Made by a program: the position numbers and the translations under genes | NCBI GenBank assembly: GCA_029556615.1 | Contig: JAKQDD010000113.1 | Location: 1 to 64,000, forward strand | DNA length: 64,000 nucleotides | Source of the DNA: Verrucomicrobiota bacterium | Lineage (GTDB): Bacteria; Verrucomicrobiota; Verrucomicrobiia; Limisphaerales; J093 | Direction of reading: 5' to 3' | Notes under the pieces: generated by a model | The model's database searches: none | Told to the model about the DNA's origin: nothing | What the model saw: the letters and a program-made list of their open reading frames with translations, nothing else | In this document: one piece after another, positions 51,901-60,811 of the stretch | Layout: each line of letters starts with the position of its first letter | How positions within the stretch are numbered: the stretch's first letter is position 1

Positions 51901-52875
51901 TCACTGCGCGGAACCCTCGGCCGTCACCAAATCCACCGGCGTCTCCCGATCCGCCGGGGCGCTCCGGGTCCGCAGCAGATCGAGAGCATGCTCGATGCCG
52001 TAGACCGCAATCTGGTCCGCATGCTGATCCGCCGTGGCGAGCACCTTGCCCTCCTTCAACAGCGCCTGCACGGCACTGATGTTGTCATAGCCCACCACCA
52101 GGACCTGGCCGCTCTTGCCGGCGGCGCGAAGGGCGGCCACGGCACCCAACGCCATGCTGTCGTTCGCACAAAGAAACGCCTTCAGGTCCGGGTGCTCGGT
52201 CAGGATCGCAGCCGCCACCTGGTTGGCCTTGTCCGTCTCCCAATACCCCGACTGCGAACTCGCCAGCTTCAATCCCGCAGCCTGGATCGCATCCGCAAAC
52301 CCCAGCCGCCGCTGCACCCCATTGAAGGCGTTGGGTGGCCCTTCGATGATCGCCACCTTGTCCCCCGTCTGGAGTCGACCGGCAAGGTGCTCTCCAACCC
52401 GGCGAGCCCCCTTCCGGTTGTCCGGCCCCACGAACGGCAAACGCACCGCTTTCTCGGCCAGCACCGCCTCGTCAAACTTGTTGTCGATGTTCACCACCAC
52501 GATCCCCCCATCGAGCGCCTTCTTGCAGACCGCCACCAGCGCCTTCGAATCCGCAGGCGCAATCACAATCGCGCTGACCTTCTGCGCGATCATCTGCTCC
52601 ACCAGGTCAATCTGGCGGGCGATGTCCAGTTCGTCCTTGATGCCGTTGGCCAGCAGCTCGTACTCGGCCGCGTGCGCCTTCTGATGGGCGCGCGCGCCGT
52701 TCTCCATGGTCAGGAAGAACTCGTTGGCCAACGACTTCATGATCAGCGCCACGCGCGGCCGGCCGGACGCCGCCGCCTCCGACGGGGCCTTCGGGCCGCA
52801 ACCCGCCCCCAAGCCCAGCACCAGCACCGCCGCCACCGCGGACGCCGCAGACCACCACGCCTTCAGAGGTTTCAT
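51901..52875 (-). CDS. rbsB: Sugar-binding lipoprotein of the ribose-type transporter
   Basis: A 324-residue periplasmic binding protein (type 1 fold). The signal peptide ends in LVLGLGAGC, a lipobox, so it is a lipoprotein. The body has VALIMKSLANEFFLTMENGA, then VSAIVIAPADSKALVAVCKK, VVVNIDNKFDEAV, and FLCANDSMALGAVAALRAAG with VVGYDNISAVQALL, all typical of RbsB-like proteins. ATG 52875 has AGGAAG 7 bases upstream. It is the first gene of the operon. Ribose is the likely ligand given rbsK; other pentoses or polyols cannot be excluded. Confidence 0.9.
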   Translation of the reverse strand: MKPLKAWWSAASAVAAVLVLGLGAGCGPKAPSEAAASGRPRVALIMKSLANEFFLTMENGARAHQKAHAAEYELLANGIKDELDIARQIDLVEQMIAQKVSAIVIAPADSKALVAVCKKALDGGIVVVNIDNKFDEAVLAEKAVRLPFVGPDNRKGARRVGEHLAGRLQTGDKVAIIEGPPNAFNGVQRRLGFADAIQAAGLKLASSQSGYWETDKANQVAAAILTEHPDLKAFLCANDSMALGAVAALRAAGKSGQVLVVGYDNISAVQALLKEGKVLATADQHADQIAVYGIEHALDLLRTRSAPADRETPVDLVTAEGSAQ

Positions 52876-52951
52876 AAAACACTTCCTGCGCCGCCCGGAT
52901 CCGAGGCCCAATCCCCCCGCCGCCCCGCGCCAATCCCGGCCGGCCATCGCG

Positions 52952-54325
52952 TCATGCGAGCTTGTACTTGCCCGGCTGCGGCACCTCGGGGAACGGCAGC
53001 GCCCCCATCGCATAGGTCGCCGGCCCCAAACGCAACGTCGAGTTCAAGACCTGCTCCCACTCGACGGTCTGGCCCGTGTAGACGGATTCCCGGCCCATGA
53101 TCCCCGTCAGCGTGCTCTCGGCGAGGTTCTTGGCCTCGTTGATCGGATTGCCGGCGCGGATGCTGGCGATCAGATTCTGATGCTCAGCCTGATAGGGGCT
53201 CCCGTCGTCGGCCCCGCGTGTCCGCCACACGGGCTTGCCCTTCGGCTGGAGGATGTTGTTGCCATCGTGCAACTGCGCAACCCCGCCCGTGCCATGCACG
53301 TATTCCCCCACACGCCCTTCGCACCCGTCCATCTGCCGGCACTGACCGAACATCCGCAGGCCGCTGGGATACTCGTACTCGACGGCAAAATGATCATAGA
53401 TGTTGCCATGGATCGGATGCCGCCGGGCCTGCCGCCCGCCCAACCCGGTGGCCTTGATCGGATGCGCGCCCACCACCCAGTTCATCACGTCCAGGTTGTG
53501 CACGTGCTGCTCGACAATGTGATCGCCGCTCCCCCAGACAAAGTAATTCCAGTTCCGAAGCTGCCATTCCATGTCGCTCATCTCCGCCGTGCGCTCGATC
53601 ACCCAGATGACACCCCCGTTCCAATAGCACCTCAGAAACGTCACGTCGCCTATCTCCCCCTCCTGGATCCGCCGAACGGCCTCCCGATAGCTGGGCCGAT
53701 GCCGCCGCTGCGTCCCGGCGGCAATGCCCAGCTTCTTCTGCCGCGCCATCTCGTGCGCCTCGAGCAAAGTCCGAACGCCGGGACCGTCCACCGCCCCCGG
53801 TTTCTCCATGAAAACATGCTTGCCCGCCTCGATCGCGGCCTTCACGTGCATCGGACGGAAATGAGGCGAGGTCGCCTGGATCACGTAGTTGATCTCCGGA
53901 ACCGCCAGCAGCCGCTTGTACCCGTCAAACCCGTCAAAGCACAGCGCCTCCGGAACCGTGATCCCCAGTTGCCGCAACTGCTCGCGACACCGGTTGATCT
54001 TGTCCCGAAATACGTCGCAAAGTGCCACCACCTCGATGTTCTGGCGCGTGATCTTCGCCCCGCTGGCGACGTCCTCGGTGTGATACCCGGATGAGGGATA
54101 AACCACCTTGGTCCCGGCACCGAGCGCGTCCAGCACAGCCCCGGTCCCCCGCCCGCCACAGCCGATCAACCCGATCCTGATCGGATCATCCGCCGCCGCA
54201 TGCGCGGTCCGGACAAACGGCGACTCCGCCATCGCCATCCCCGCTGCAGCCAGAGCCGAGTGCTTCAGAAACGACCGCCGCCCCAGCGCCGCGCCGCCAC
54301 GGATACGAGATTCCAATGGGTCCAT
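52952..54325 (-). CDS. Tat-exported Gfo/Idh/MocA oxidoreductase
   Basis: A 457-residue oxidoreductase with a Tat-type leader (GRRSFLKHSALAAAGMAMAE). The NAD(P) fold is RIGLIGCGGRGTGAVLDAL, EKP is HVFMEKPGAVDG, and the substrate domain has GDHIVEQHVHNLDVMNWVVG. Residues about 400-430 (INEAKNLAESTLTGIMGRES) are typical of the large Planctomycetes/Verrucomicrobia group of exported members. The cofactor must be tightly bound if it acts in the periplasm, since free NAD is absent there. It lies 76 bp upstream of rbsB on the same strand. Confidence 0.88.
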   Translation of the reverse strand: MDPLESRIRGGAALGRRSFLKHSALAAAGMAMAESPFVRTAHAAADDPIRIGLIGCGGRGTGAVLDALGAGTKVVYPSSGYHTEDVASGAKITRQNIEVVALCDVFRDKINRCREQLRQLGITVPEALCFDGFDGYKRLLAVPEINYVIQATSPHFRPMHVKAAIEAGKHVFMEKPGAVDGPGVRTLLEAHEMARQKKLGIAAGTQRRHRPSYREAVRRIQEGEIGDVTFLRCYWNGGVIWVIERTAEMSDMEWQLRNWNYFVWGSGDHIVEQHVHNLDVMNWVVGAHPIKATGLGGRQARRHPIHGNIYDHFAVEYEYPSGLRMFGQCRQMDGCEGRVGEYVHGTGGVAQLHDGNNILQPKGKPVWRTRGADDGSPYQAEHQNLIASIRAGNPINEAKNLAESTLTGIMGRESVYTGQTVEWEQVLNSTLRLGPATYAMGALPFPEVPQPGKYKLA

Positions 54326-54387
54326 GCGCCGCAGTCTCGGCACCCCCCCGCGCGCCGTCAAGCATGCTCGTCAGCATGCCCGTCAGC

Positions 54388-55773
54388 TCACGCCCACTGC
54401 CAGCCCTTGCGCACCGGCCGCATCTTGAGCCGGCGGTTCGCTGCGGCGTCCCCCACGAACTCCTCCTTCCCGGGGTTCCACCGGAGCAACCGTGGCTCGC
54501 GGGTCGCAATGTCGCTCAAGTGACAGAGGATGTCCGCCTGCACGGTGTCCTCGATCGGACAGATCGCCGGCTGCCGGCTGCGCACCGCATCGAGAAGATT
54601 CCGCACATGATTGTTGCTGCGAGGGAGAGCGCCTGCACCCGACACCGCCTTCTCTTCGAGCAAGGACTCCGGAAAGGCCCGGATCGCACCGCGATCGACC
54701 AACACCCACCCGTCCGTCCCCTCAAACGCCGTGCCGTGGTCGATGGCCCGACCGTAACGCTTCTCCCATGGCGTCAGATCGTTCATGGGCGTCACCGGCT
54801 CGTACCCGTTGCGCACACCCCGGTACGTCATCCGTACGCCGTCCGCAAACCGGAAGTTGACGTCCCACGCCACCGACGTGTTGCAGGCGCCCTCGGCCGG
54901 AATCACTGCCCGCCCCTCGACTTCGAGCACACCCTTCATCATCGCCGGGTGCCCCCAATAGGCAATGTCCAGCGGATGCACCCCCCAGCCCGCAATGAAC
55001 CCCAACGCATAGTCGTAGTTGAACCACCACGTCTTCCACGTGCCCGCCGGGTCGTTGTCGTAGGCCTTGCCGTCCGTGTATGGCGCCTCCGGAGCCGGCC
55101 CAAGCCAGAGGTCGTACTTGAGATCAGCCGGTGCCGGCACCGGCTTCGTCGACCCGCCCGGGTGACTCGCCGAACACCAGACGTTGATCTGACGCAACGC
55201 GCCAATCCGGCCCGACCGCACCAGCTCGCACGCCTGTCGAAACTGGCTCTGGGAGCGCTGCTGAGTCCCAAACTGGAAGATCCGCTTCTCCCCCTGGCAA
55301 ACCCGCCGCAACCGCTGGTCTTCCTCGATCGAAAGCCCGAGGGGCTTCTCCACGTACATGTCCTTGCCCGCCCGTGCCGCCGCCACCGCCACCGGCACGT
55401 GCCAGTGGTCCGGCGTCGCGATCAATACCACGTCAATGTCCTTCCGCCCCAGCAGTTCGCGATACTCCGACGTCACCGCACATCCGCCATCCCCGTACTT
55501 CTCGTTCACCATCTTCCGAGCTGCCTCGAGATTGCGCCCCGAAACGTCGCATACCGCCAGGACCCGGCAGTCCGCCTGCGCCAGGAAGTTCCCCATCACC
55601 CCGCGACCCTGCGGCCCCACCCCAATACACCCCACCCCGATGCGGCTGTTCGGACCCGGCGCTCCGGGATGCGCGAGGAGCGAGGCCGGACCCAGCAGCG
55701 GCAGTCCCGTGGCGGCAACGCCGGCCATCGCGGACGACTTGAGAAAACGACGGCGATTCATCGTGGTGATCAT
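54388..55773 (-). CDS. Tat-exported Gfo/Idh/MocA oxidoreductase
   Basis: A 461-residue paralogue with a leader MNRRRFLKSSAMAGVAATGL. The fold markers are RIGVGCIGVGPQGRGVMGNF, ATPDHWHVPVAVAAARAGKD, DMYVEKPLGLSIEEDQ and GTQQRSQSQFRQACELVRSG. GWGVHPLDIAYWGH is the substrate-domain His/Asp segment. The start is ATG 55773; the in-frame ATG 55761 begins the RRRF motif directly. It is upstream of the previous oxidoreductase (62-bp gap), so the run 55773 to 48363 may be one long transcription unit: two oxidoreductases then rbsBACK. Confidence 0.9.
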   Translation of the reverse strand: MITTMNRRRFLKSSAMAGVAATGLPLLGPASLLAHPGAPGPNSRIGVGCIGVGPQGRGVMGNFLAQADCRVLAVCDVSGRNLEAARKMVNEKYGDGGCAVTSEYRELLGRKDIDVVLIATPDHWHVPVAVAAARAGKDMYVEKPLGLSIEEDQRLRRVCQGEKRIFQFGTQQRSQSQFRQACELVRSGRIGALRQINVWCSASHPGGSTKPVPAPADLKYDLWLGPAPEAPYTDGKAYDNDPAGTWKTWWFNYDYALGFIAGWGVHPLDIAYWGHPAMMKGVLEVEGRAVIPAEGACNTSVAWDVNFRFADGVRMTYRGVRNGYEPVTPMNDLTPWEKRYGRAIDHGTAFEGTDGWVLVDRGAIRAFPESLLEEKAVSGAGALPRSNNHVRNLLDAVRSRQPAICPIEDTVQADILCHLSDIATREPRLLRWNPGKEEFVGDAAANRRLKMRPVRKGWQWA

Positions 55774-55894
55774 GCCGCCCAGTGTAACCACGGCCCCCGA
55801 AATTTCCAAGCCCGAAGCGGAAAAGGCCCTGACGCCGGAGATTCGCCGGTCGCTGCAAATCAAGCCAACGAGGTCTGCAACTGCAGAAGATGCA

Positions 55895-55984
55895 CTAACG
55901 AGACAAGGCCTCAGACCGATGAAACATGCAGTCCAAAGGAACCGTAGGGGGGCAGCGGGGCACCCTGCCTCCGCACCTCGCTAA
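55895..55984. repeat. Dispersed palindromic element (copy C)
   Basis: A 90-bp copy closely matching 12392-12478: CTAACGAGACAAGGCCTCAG at the left, ATGAAACATGCAGTCC inside, and GCACCTCGCTAAC at the right. The left arm has drifted (GAGACAAGGCCTC), so the palindrome is imperfect. The rpsI stop codon (CTA at 55994-55996) is 10 bases beyond its right end, inside a second CGCTAACG. Confidence 0.8.
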
Positions 55985-55993
55985 CGCTTGCCG

Positions 55994-56389
55994 CTAACGT
56001 TTGCTATACTGGAAGCGCTTCCGTGCGCCCGGCTGGCCGTACTTCTTGCGCTCCTTCATGCGCGGATCGCGCGTCAGAAAGCCCTGCGCCTTCAGCGCCG
56101 GCCGAAGCGCGGCATCCGCCCGAAGCAACGCCCTCGAAATCCCGTGCCGAACCGCGCCGGCTTGCCCCGAAGGACCGCCCCCGGTCACACTCACCCGAAC
56201 ATCAAACTTCGCCGCCATCTCCGTCGCCACGAGCGGTTGCATCGCCAACACGCGCATCGTCTCGACGGTGAAGTAGTTCTCGATCGGCCGGCCGTTCACC
56301 GTGACCTTGCCCGAGCCCGGCGCGAGCCGCACCCGAGCCACCGCAGTCTTGCGCCGTCCGGTTCCGAGGTATTCAGTCCCCTGAGTCAT
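55994..56389 (-). CDS. rpsI: 30S ribosomal protein S9
   Basis: A 131-residue S9. The N-terminus has [20 protein letters not shown], then [33 protein letters not shown], and the C-terminal [18 protein letters not shown], whose terminal KR reaches the P-site tRNA in the ribosome. It follows rplM by 7 bp in the usual L13-S9 operon. Length is normal. Confidence 0.97.
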   Translation of the reverse strand: MTQGTEYLGTGRRKTAVARVRLAPGSGKVTVNGRPIENYFTVETMRVLAMQPLVATEMAAKFDVRVSVTGGGPSGQAGAVRHGISRALLRADAALRPALKAQGFLTRDPRMKERKKYGQPGARKRFQYSKR

Positions 56390-56396
56390 AGCAGGA

Positions 56397-56831
56397 TTAG
56401 TTGTTGAGCGTCAGCGCCTCCGGCTTCTGGGCCTTGTGCGGATGCTGGCTGCCACGGTAGACCTTGAGCTTGGTCAGGAGCCGGTCGCCAAGGCGGTTCT
56501 TCGGAATCATGCCCTTGACGGCGTGGAGAATCAGCCGCTCCGGCGTCCTGGCGCGCACTTCCGCCACCGTCCGGTATTTCTCGCCCCCCTTCCAACCCGA
56601 GTACGTCATGTAGCGCTTCTGGGTCTCCTTCTTGCCGGTCACGACAACCTTCTCAGCGTTGATCACCACCACGAAATCCCCGGCGTCAAGGTGCGGCGTG
56701 AAGACGGCCTTATTCTTGCCGCGCAAGATGTTGGCCACCTCGACCGCCAGTCGCCCCAACACCTTGCCCTCGGCATCCACCACGTGCCACTTCCGGGCGT
56801 CCACATTCACTTTCGGCAAATACGTCTTCAT
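56397..56831 (-). CDS. rplM: 50S ribosomal protein L13
   Basis: A 144-residue L13 starting [20 protein letters not shown]. Conserved segments include [53 protein letters not shown] and [29 protein letters not shown]. The start is ATG 56831; upstream in-frame sequence is not L13. It is followed directly by rpsI. A candidate promoter lies about 30 bp upstream. Confidence 0.97.
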   Translation of the reverse strand: MKTYLPKVNVDARKWHVVDAEGKVLGRLAVEVANILRGKNKAVFTPHLDAGDFVVVINAEKVVVTGKKETQKRYMTYSGWKGGEKYRTVAEVRARTPERLILHAVKGMIPKNRLGDRLLTKLKVYRGSQHPHKAQKPEALTLNN

Positions 56832-56857
56832 TGCACCCACCAAGTCAAAGGCCGGAC

Positions 56858-56885
56858 AGGCTACCAGAGAACTGCAGGGAGTCAA
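56858..56885 (-). promoter_or_regulatory. Candidate rplM-rpsI promoter
   Basis: On the minus strand TTGACT (56880-56885), 16 nt, then TAGCCT (56858-56863) resembles a sigma-70 promoter. Just upstream is a tandem AGCTGCCAAA AGCTGCCAAA repeat (plus-strand 56891-56910). Confidence 0.4.
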
Positions 56886-56962
56886 CAGGTTTTGGCAGCT
56901 TTTGGCAGCTTTGGCTGGTTCTCCTTGATCCTCGCAAGCATCCCGTTCATCCCGTCGAGCCG

Positions 56963-57850
56963 CTACTGATAGAACGGACTGTTGAGCAAGTCGTTCGGCC
57001 GCGGGTGCTGGTTCCGATCGAGGTAACCCATGAACTGCCGCATTTTGACAAAATGGGCCGTCCCGCCGATCCGCCCCACCATCGCGCCCCCGCCGCGATC
57101 CGTGTTGTTCCGGTAGTCGCCCTTCCCGGCGTGACGCTGCGAGACGATCTCGCCGGCGGTCTCGGGGTGGTTGCCAAGATCGTTGAAGTAGAACCCGTCG
57201 GTCTCATTCTGCTCCCACATCTGGATGTCCATCGGCTGGAAATCGGAAATCCGGAAAGTCTTCCCTTTCAGTCCATTGCCGTCAGAAGGCGCCTTCGGAC
57301 CGCAGTACCCTCCGATGGTCCCGTTCCAGCAGTACGAACTGATCTTGACGTAGCGCCCCTTGAACCAATCCTTGTAAGGTCGGGTCGCCCTCTGCGCAAC
57401 GTCCTTCGGACACCACAACACATGGTAATCCGAAAGGTACGGCCCAAGCTGGCCGATCTTGAAGAAGGCCACCTGGTTGCTGAACTGCGGCGTGTTGATG
57501 TCGTAGTTCTGGCAGCTGACGATCGCCGCAGGACCGCCCGGGATCCGACCGTCGTTGCGCGTCGCATACGCCCAGCCGTCGTAGCCGGCCGGAATCGTTC
57601 CCCACGTCGGATGCGCCAGGTAATCGTTGTTGTCCGTGGCGTACATGTGACTCGCCACAAGAACCTGGCGCACATTGTTGATGTCGGCCGTCGCCTGGGC
57701 GCGGTCTTTCGCCCGCGCCAGCGCCGGCAACAACATGCCCGCCAGAATCGCGATGATGGCAATCACCACCAGCAGTTCAATCAACGTAAAACCCCCTCGC
57801 CGCAGACGGTTGAAATCGGTGGCTCTCATCTTCATCGACCTTAGGTTCAT
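56963..57850 (-). CDS. Type II pseudopilin-like protein
   Basis: A 295-residue protein with a 20-residue leader and the prepilin site [20 protein letters not shown]. The Gly before Phe is present, unlike in the paralogue at 16652. The C-terminal region has [20 protein letters not shown] and [17 protein letters not shown], then [20 protein letters not shown]. This fits the large pseudopilin-like group of Verrucomicrobia, many copies of which are scattered and not linked to secretion genes. Function beyond assembly or display is unknown. Confidence 0.85.
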   Translation of the reverse strand: MNLRSMKMRATDFNRLRRGGFTLIELLVVIAIIAILAGMLLPALARAKDRAQATADINNVRQVLVASHMYATDNNDYLAHPTWGTIPAGYDGWAYATRNDGRIPGGPAAIVSCQNYDINTPQFSNQVAFFKIGQLGPYLSDYHVLWCPKDVAQRATRPYKDWFKGRYVKISSYCWNGTIGGYCGPKAPSDGNGLKGKTFRISDFQPMDIQMWEQNETDGFYFNDLGNHPETAGEIVSQRHAGKGDYRNNTDRGGGAMVGRIGGTAHFVKMRQFMGYLDRNQHPRPNDLLNSPFYQ

Positions 57851-57965
57851 GGGCTTGAGTCCACGCCTAAGTACCCCGGCAGGAAACCGAATGCAAGTGT
57901 GCGTTCACAGGCACAGCCGTGGCCACCTTCCGCACCCGCCGTCGCCTGGCCGGCATGTTTCATGG

Positions 57966-58128
57966 CTAACGAGGCGCGCCTCAGACCGATGCCGCATCCC
58001 GTCCCGAGGAACGGTGCCGCAAACAAGGTGACAGACTCATTGTCCCCACACCGAAGCGGGGTGGGCAGGCACAGCAGGGTCTTCATGAAGCTGAGGACTC
58101 GACTGGGTCTGAGGCGGCGCCTCGCTAG
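57966..58128. repeat. Composite 163-bp palindromic element (copy D)
   Basis: The left end CTAACGAGGCGCGCCTCAGA and the right end GGTCTGAGGCGGCGCCTCGC plus TAG are terminal inverted repeats of about 22 bp with one mismatch and one inserted base. The left half matches the B/C type (GAxG...GGAACGGT). The right half, reversed, matches copy A (GAGTCCTCAGCTTCATGAAG, ACCCTGCTGTGC). So this copy joins two subtypes head to head, like a small transposon-like element. The rest of 57851-58203 holds nothing else I recognise. Confidence 0.85.
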
Positions 58129-58203
58129 AGAGTCCCCATCAACCAACCGTGACGCTCGACTTCCCGCCCTCCTCCCGATAGCCTCGGGCAACGAGCAACG
58201 CCT

Positions 58204-59328
58204 ATGCAACGCCACCGACTCCTCTCGCTCATCGCCTCGATCCTCCTGGCGGTCACGGCAATCGCCGCGTCCCGCTGGACACCCGAACAAGCCCAGGCCT
58301 GGTCCCGCAAGACCGGTTGGCTGGTCGGATGCAACTTCTCCCCCAGCACCGCCATCAACCAGCTCGAACTGTGGCAGGCCGACACCTTCGACCCCGCAAC
58401 CATCGACCGCGAGCTCGGCTGGGCCCGACAGCTCGGCTTCAATAGTATCCGCGTCTTCCTTCATCACCTCGCCTGGAAACAGGATCCCCCCGGATTCCTG
58501 AAGCGAATGGACCAGTTCCTCGGCATCGCCGCCCGCCACAACATCGGCGTCATGTTCGTTTTCTTCGATAGTTGCTGGGATCCCCTCCCCCGGCCCGGAC
58601 CCCAGCGCGCCCCGCGCCCCCACGTCCACAACTCGGGCTGGATCCAGGACCCCGGTCGCGAGCTCCTGACCCAACCGGATCGCCTCGATGAGCTCAAACC
58701 CTATGTCCTGGCCGTCCTCAACCGGTTCCGCGCCGATCCCCGCATCCACGTCTGGGACCTCTTCAACGAACCGGACAACGACAACCGCAACAGCTACGGC
58801 GCCAATGGCGCCAAGACGGAAGTGCCCAACAAGCCGGAACTCACCCTGCCGCTCCTCAAGAAGGTGTTCGCCTGGGCCCGCCAAACGACGCTCTCGCAGC
58901 CGGTCACCGCAGGGGTTTGGATCGGCACCTGGGCCGATCCCGCCCGCCTTTCCCCTTTCGAACAGGTCATGCTCGAAAACTCGGACGTCATCTCCTTCCA
59001 CAACTACTCGAAGGCCGACGACTTGCGGCGGTGCATCGAGAACCTCCGGCGCTACCAGCGGCCGATCCTCTGCACCGAATACATGGCCCGGCCCGCTGGC
59101 AGCACCTTCGACCCGACCCTGGGCTTGATGAAGGAACAGGGGGTCGGCGCCTACAACTGGGGCTTCGTCTCGGGCAAAACCCAGACGATCTACCCCTGGG
59201 ATTCCTGGCAGAAAACGTACACCGCAGAGCCCCCGGTCTGGTTCCACGACATCCTAAGACCGGATGGCACCCCCTACATCCCGACCGAGGCCGACTACAT
59301 CAAGCGCATCACCGCCCCTGCCCCTTGA
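58204..59328 (+). CDS. Exported GH5-like hydrolase
   Basis: A 374-residue enzyme. A signal peptide (LLSLIASILLAVTAIAAS) leads to GWLVGCNFSPSTAINQLEL, a TIM-barrel start like that of GH5/1,4-beta-xylanase-like proteins. The likely acid/base is Glu189 in VWDLFNEPDN and the likely nucleophile is Glu292 in ILCTEYMARP. ISFHNYSKADDL and YNWGFVSGKTQTIYPW complete the barrel. It lies 40 bp upstream of an exported oxidoreductase on the same strand, so the two are probably co-transcribed. Substrate unknown. Confidence 0.88.
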   Translation: MQRHRLLSLIASILLAVTAIAASRWTPEQAQAWSRKTGWLVGCNFSPSTAINQLELWQADTFDPATIDRELGWARQLGFNSIRVFLHHLAWKQDPPGFLKRMDQFLGIAARHNIGVMFVFFDSCWDPLPRPGPQRAPRPHVHNSGWIQDPGRELLTQPDRLDELKPYVLAVLNRFRADPRIHVWDLFNEPDNDNRNSYGANGAKTEVPNKPELTLPLLKKVFAWARQTTLSQPVTAGVWIGTWADPARLSPFEQVMLENSDVISFHNYSKADDLRRCIENLRRYQRPILCTEYMARPAGSTFDPTLGLMKEQGVGAYNWGFVSGKTQTIYPWDSWQKTYTAEPPVWFHDILRPDGTPYIPTEADYIKRITAPAP

Positions 59329-59368
59329 CCCGCGTCACAACCTCCTCTCCTGCATCTCAAGCCACCCC

Positions 59369-60721
59369 ATGAAACACCCTCTCCACCCCATCTCGCGACG
59401 CTCCTTCGCTCAACGATGCGCCGCCGTGGCCGCCGCCGCCGGCTTGCCCGCCTGGTTCGTCGAACGGGAATTGGCCGCCGCCGACTCCCCCCCCCGACGC
59501 CCCCTCAGCCCCAATGAACGCCCCGGCATCGCCCTCGTCGGCTGCGGCGGCATGGGACGCGGCGACACCGCCAACGCCAGCCGCTTCGGCAATGTCGTCG
59601 CCGTCTGCGACGTCGACGAAACCCACGCGGACGCCGCCGTCAAGCAGTTCACCAAGGACGGCAAGGCGCCAGCCAAGTACCGCGACTTCCGAAAACTGCT
59701 CGAACGTCCCGATGTCCACGTCGTCATCCAGGCCTGCCCCGATCACTGGCATACGCTCGTGAACATGGCCGCCGTCGCCGCCGGCAAAGATGTCTACGGC
59801 GAGAAACCCCTCACGCTCACCATCGACGAGGGCCGGCGCCTCGTCGCCGCCGTCCGTAAACACCGCGCCGTCCTCCAAACCGGCAGCCAGCAGCGAAGCG
59901 ATAACCGGTTCCGATTGGCCTGTGAACTCATTCGCAATGGCCGCATCGGAAAACTCCAGCAGGTCACCGTCTTCCTCCCCGCCGGATTGCGCGGCGGCCC
60001 CTTCCCCACCACGCCCGCCCCCGCAGGTCTCGACTGGGACTTCTACCAGGGCCAGGCTCCAGCCACCGACTACGTCAAGGAACGCTGCCATACCACCTTC
60101 CGCTTCTGGCTCGATTACTCCGGCGGCACCCTGACCGACTGGGGCGCCCACCACAACGACATCGCCCGCTGGGCCATCGGCCACGACGGCCCCGAGACCG
60201 TCGCCGGCCGAGTCCTGGCAAGACCCGTCCCCGGCGGCTATACCGCCGTCAGTGAGTACGAAGTCACCCTCACCTGGCCCGGCGGCGTCCGGCAAGTCGT
60301 CAAGAGCACCACCGGCGACACGATCTTCGGGGGCGTCGCCAACGCCTCCGGCCAGCGCAACGGCCTCCGATTCGAGGGAACCGACGGCTGGATCTGGGTC
60401 ACCCGCGGCGACATCGAGGCCAGCAATGACAGTCTCCTCACCACCCCTCTCCCCGCCGACTCGATCCGGTTGCCCGCAAGCCCGGACCATATGGCCAACT
60501 TCTTCGAGTGCGTCCGCTCCCGTCAGGACCCCATCGCCCATGTCGAGGTCGCCCATCGCTCCGTCTCCCTCTGTCACCTCGCCGTCATCGCCCTGCGCCT
60601 CGAGCGCCCCCTGCGCTGGGACGCCACCCAGGAACGCTTCACCGGGGATAACGCAACCGAAGCCAACACATTCCTCGCCCGCCCCATGCGGGCCCCGTAC
60701 GATTACGGCTTCATCGCGTAG
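59369..60721 (+). CDS. Tat-exported Gfo/Idh/MocA oxidoreductase
   Basis: A 450-residue paralogue of the genes at 52952 and 54388. The Tat leader is ISRRSFAQRCAAVAAAAGLP. Fold markers are GIALVGCGGMGRGDTANAS, ACPDHWHTLVNMAAVAAGKD, DVYGEKPLTLTIDEGRRLV and GSQQRSDNRFRLACELIRNG; LTDWGAHHNDIARWAIGHDG holds the substrate-domain His/Asp. ATG 59369 begins the leader. It follows the GH5-like gene and precedes larA, which makes a small sugar-processing group. An export-side sugar oxidation is inferred, not shown. Confidence 0.9.
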   Translation: MKHPLHPISRRSFAQRCAAVAAAAGLPAWFVERELAAADSPPRRPLSPNERPGIALVGCGGMGRGDTANASRFGNVVAVCDVDETHADAAVKQFTKDGKAPAKYRDFRKLLERPDVHVVIQACPDHWHTLVNMAAVAAGKDVYGEKPLTLTIDEGRRLVAAVRKHRAVLQTGSQQRSDNRFRLACELIRNGRIGKLQQVTVFLPAGLRGGPFPTTPAPAGLDWDFYQGQAPATDYVKERCHTTFRFWLDYSGGTLTDWGAHHNDIARWAIGHDGPETVAGRVLARPVPGGYTAVSEYEVTLTWPGGVRQVVKSTTGDTIFGGVANASGQRNGLRFEGTDGWIWVTRGDIEASNDSLLTTPLPADSIRLPASPDHMANFFECVRSRQDPIAHVEVAHRSVSLCHLAVIALRLERPLRWDATQERFTGDNATEANTFLARPMRAPYDYGFIA

Positions 60722-60811
60722 CTCCTCCCGCCCCATCCAACCGCGCCGCGACCCCCCGCCGCTTCAGCGTTGGAATTCCCGCGGCGATTTGCTATGGCCT
60801 TGTAGCGTCTT

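Noticed and set aside
59357..60736. A 459-residue minus-strand frame
   Set aside because: Antisense to an exported oxidoreductase and composed of Gly/Val/Asp-rich shadow sequence.
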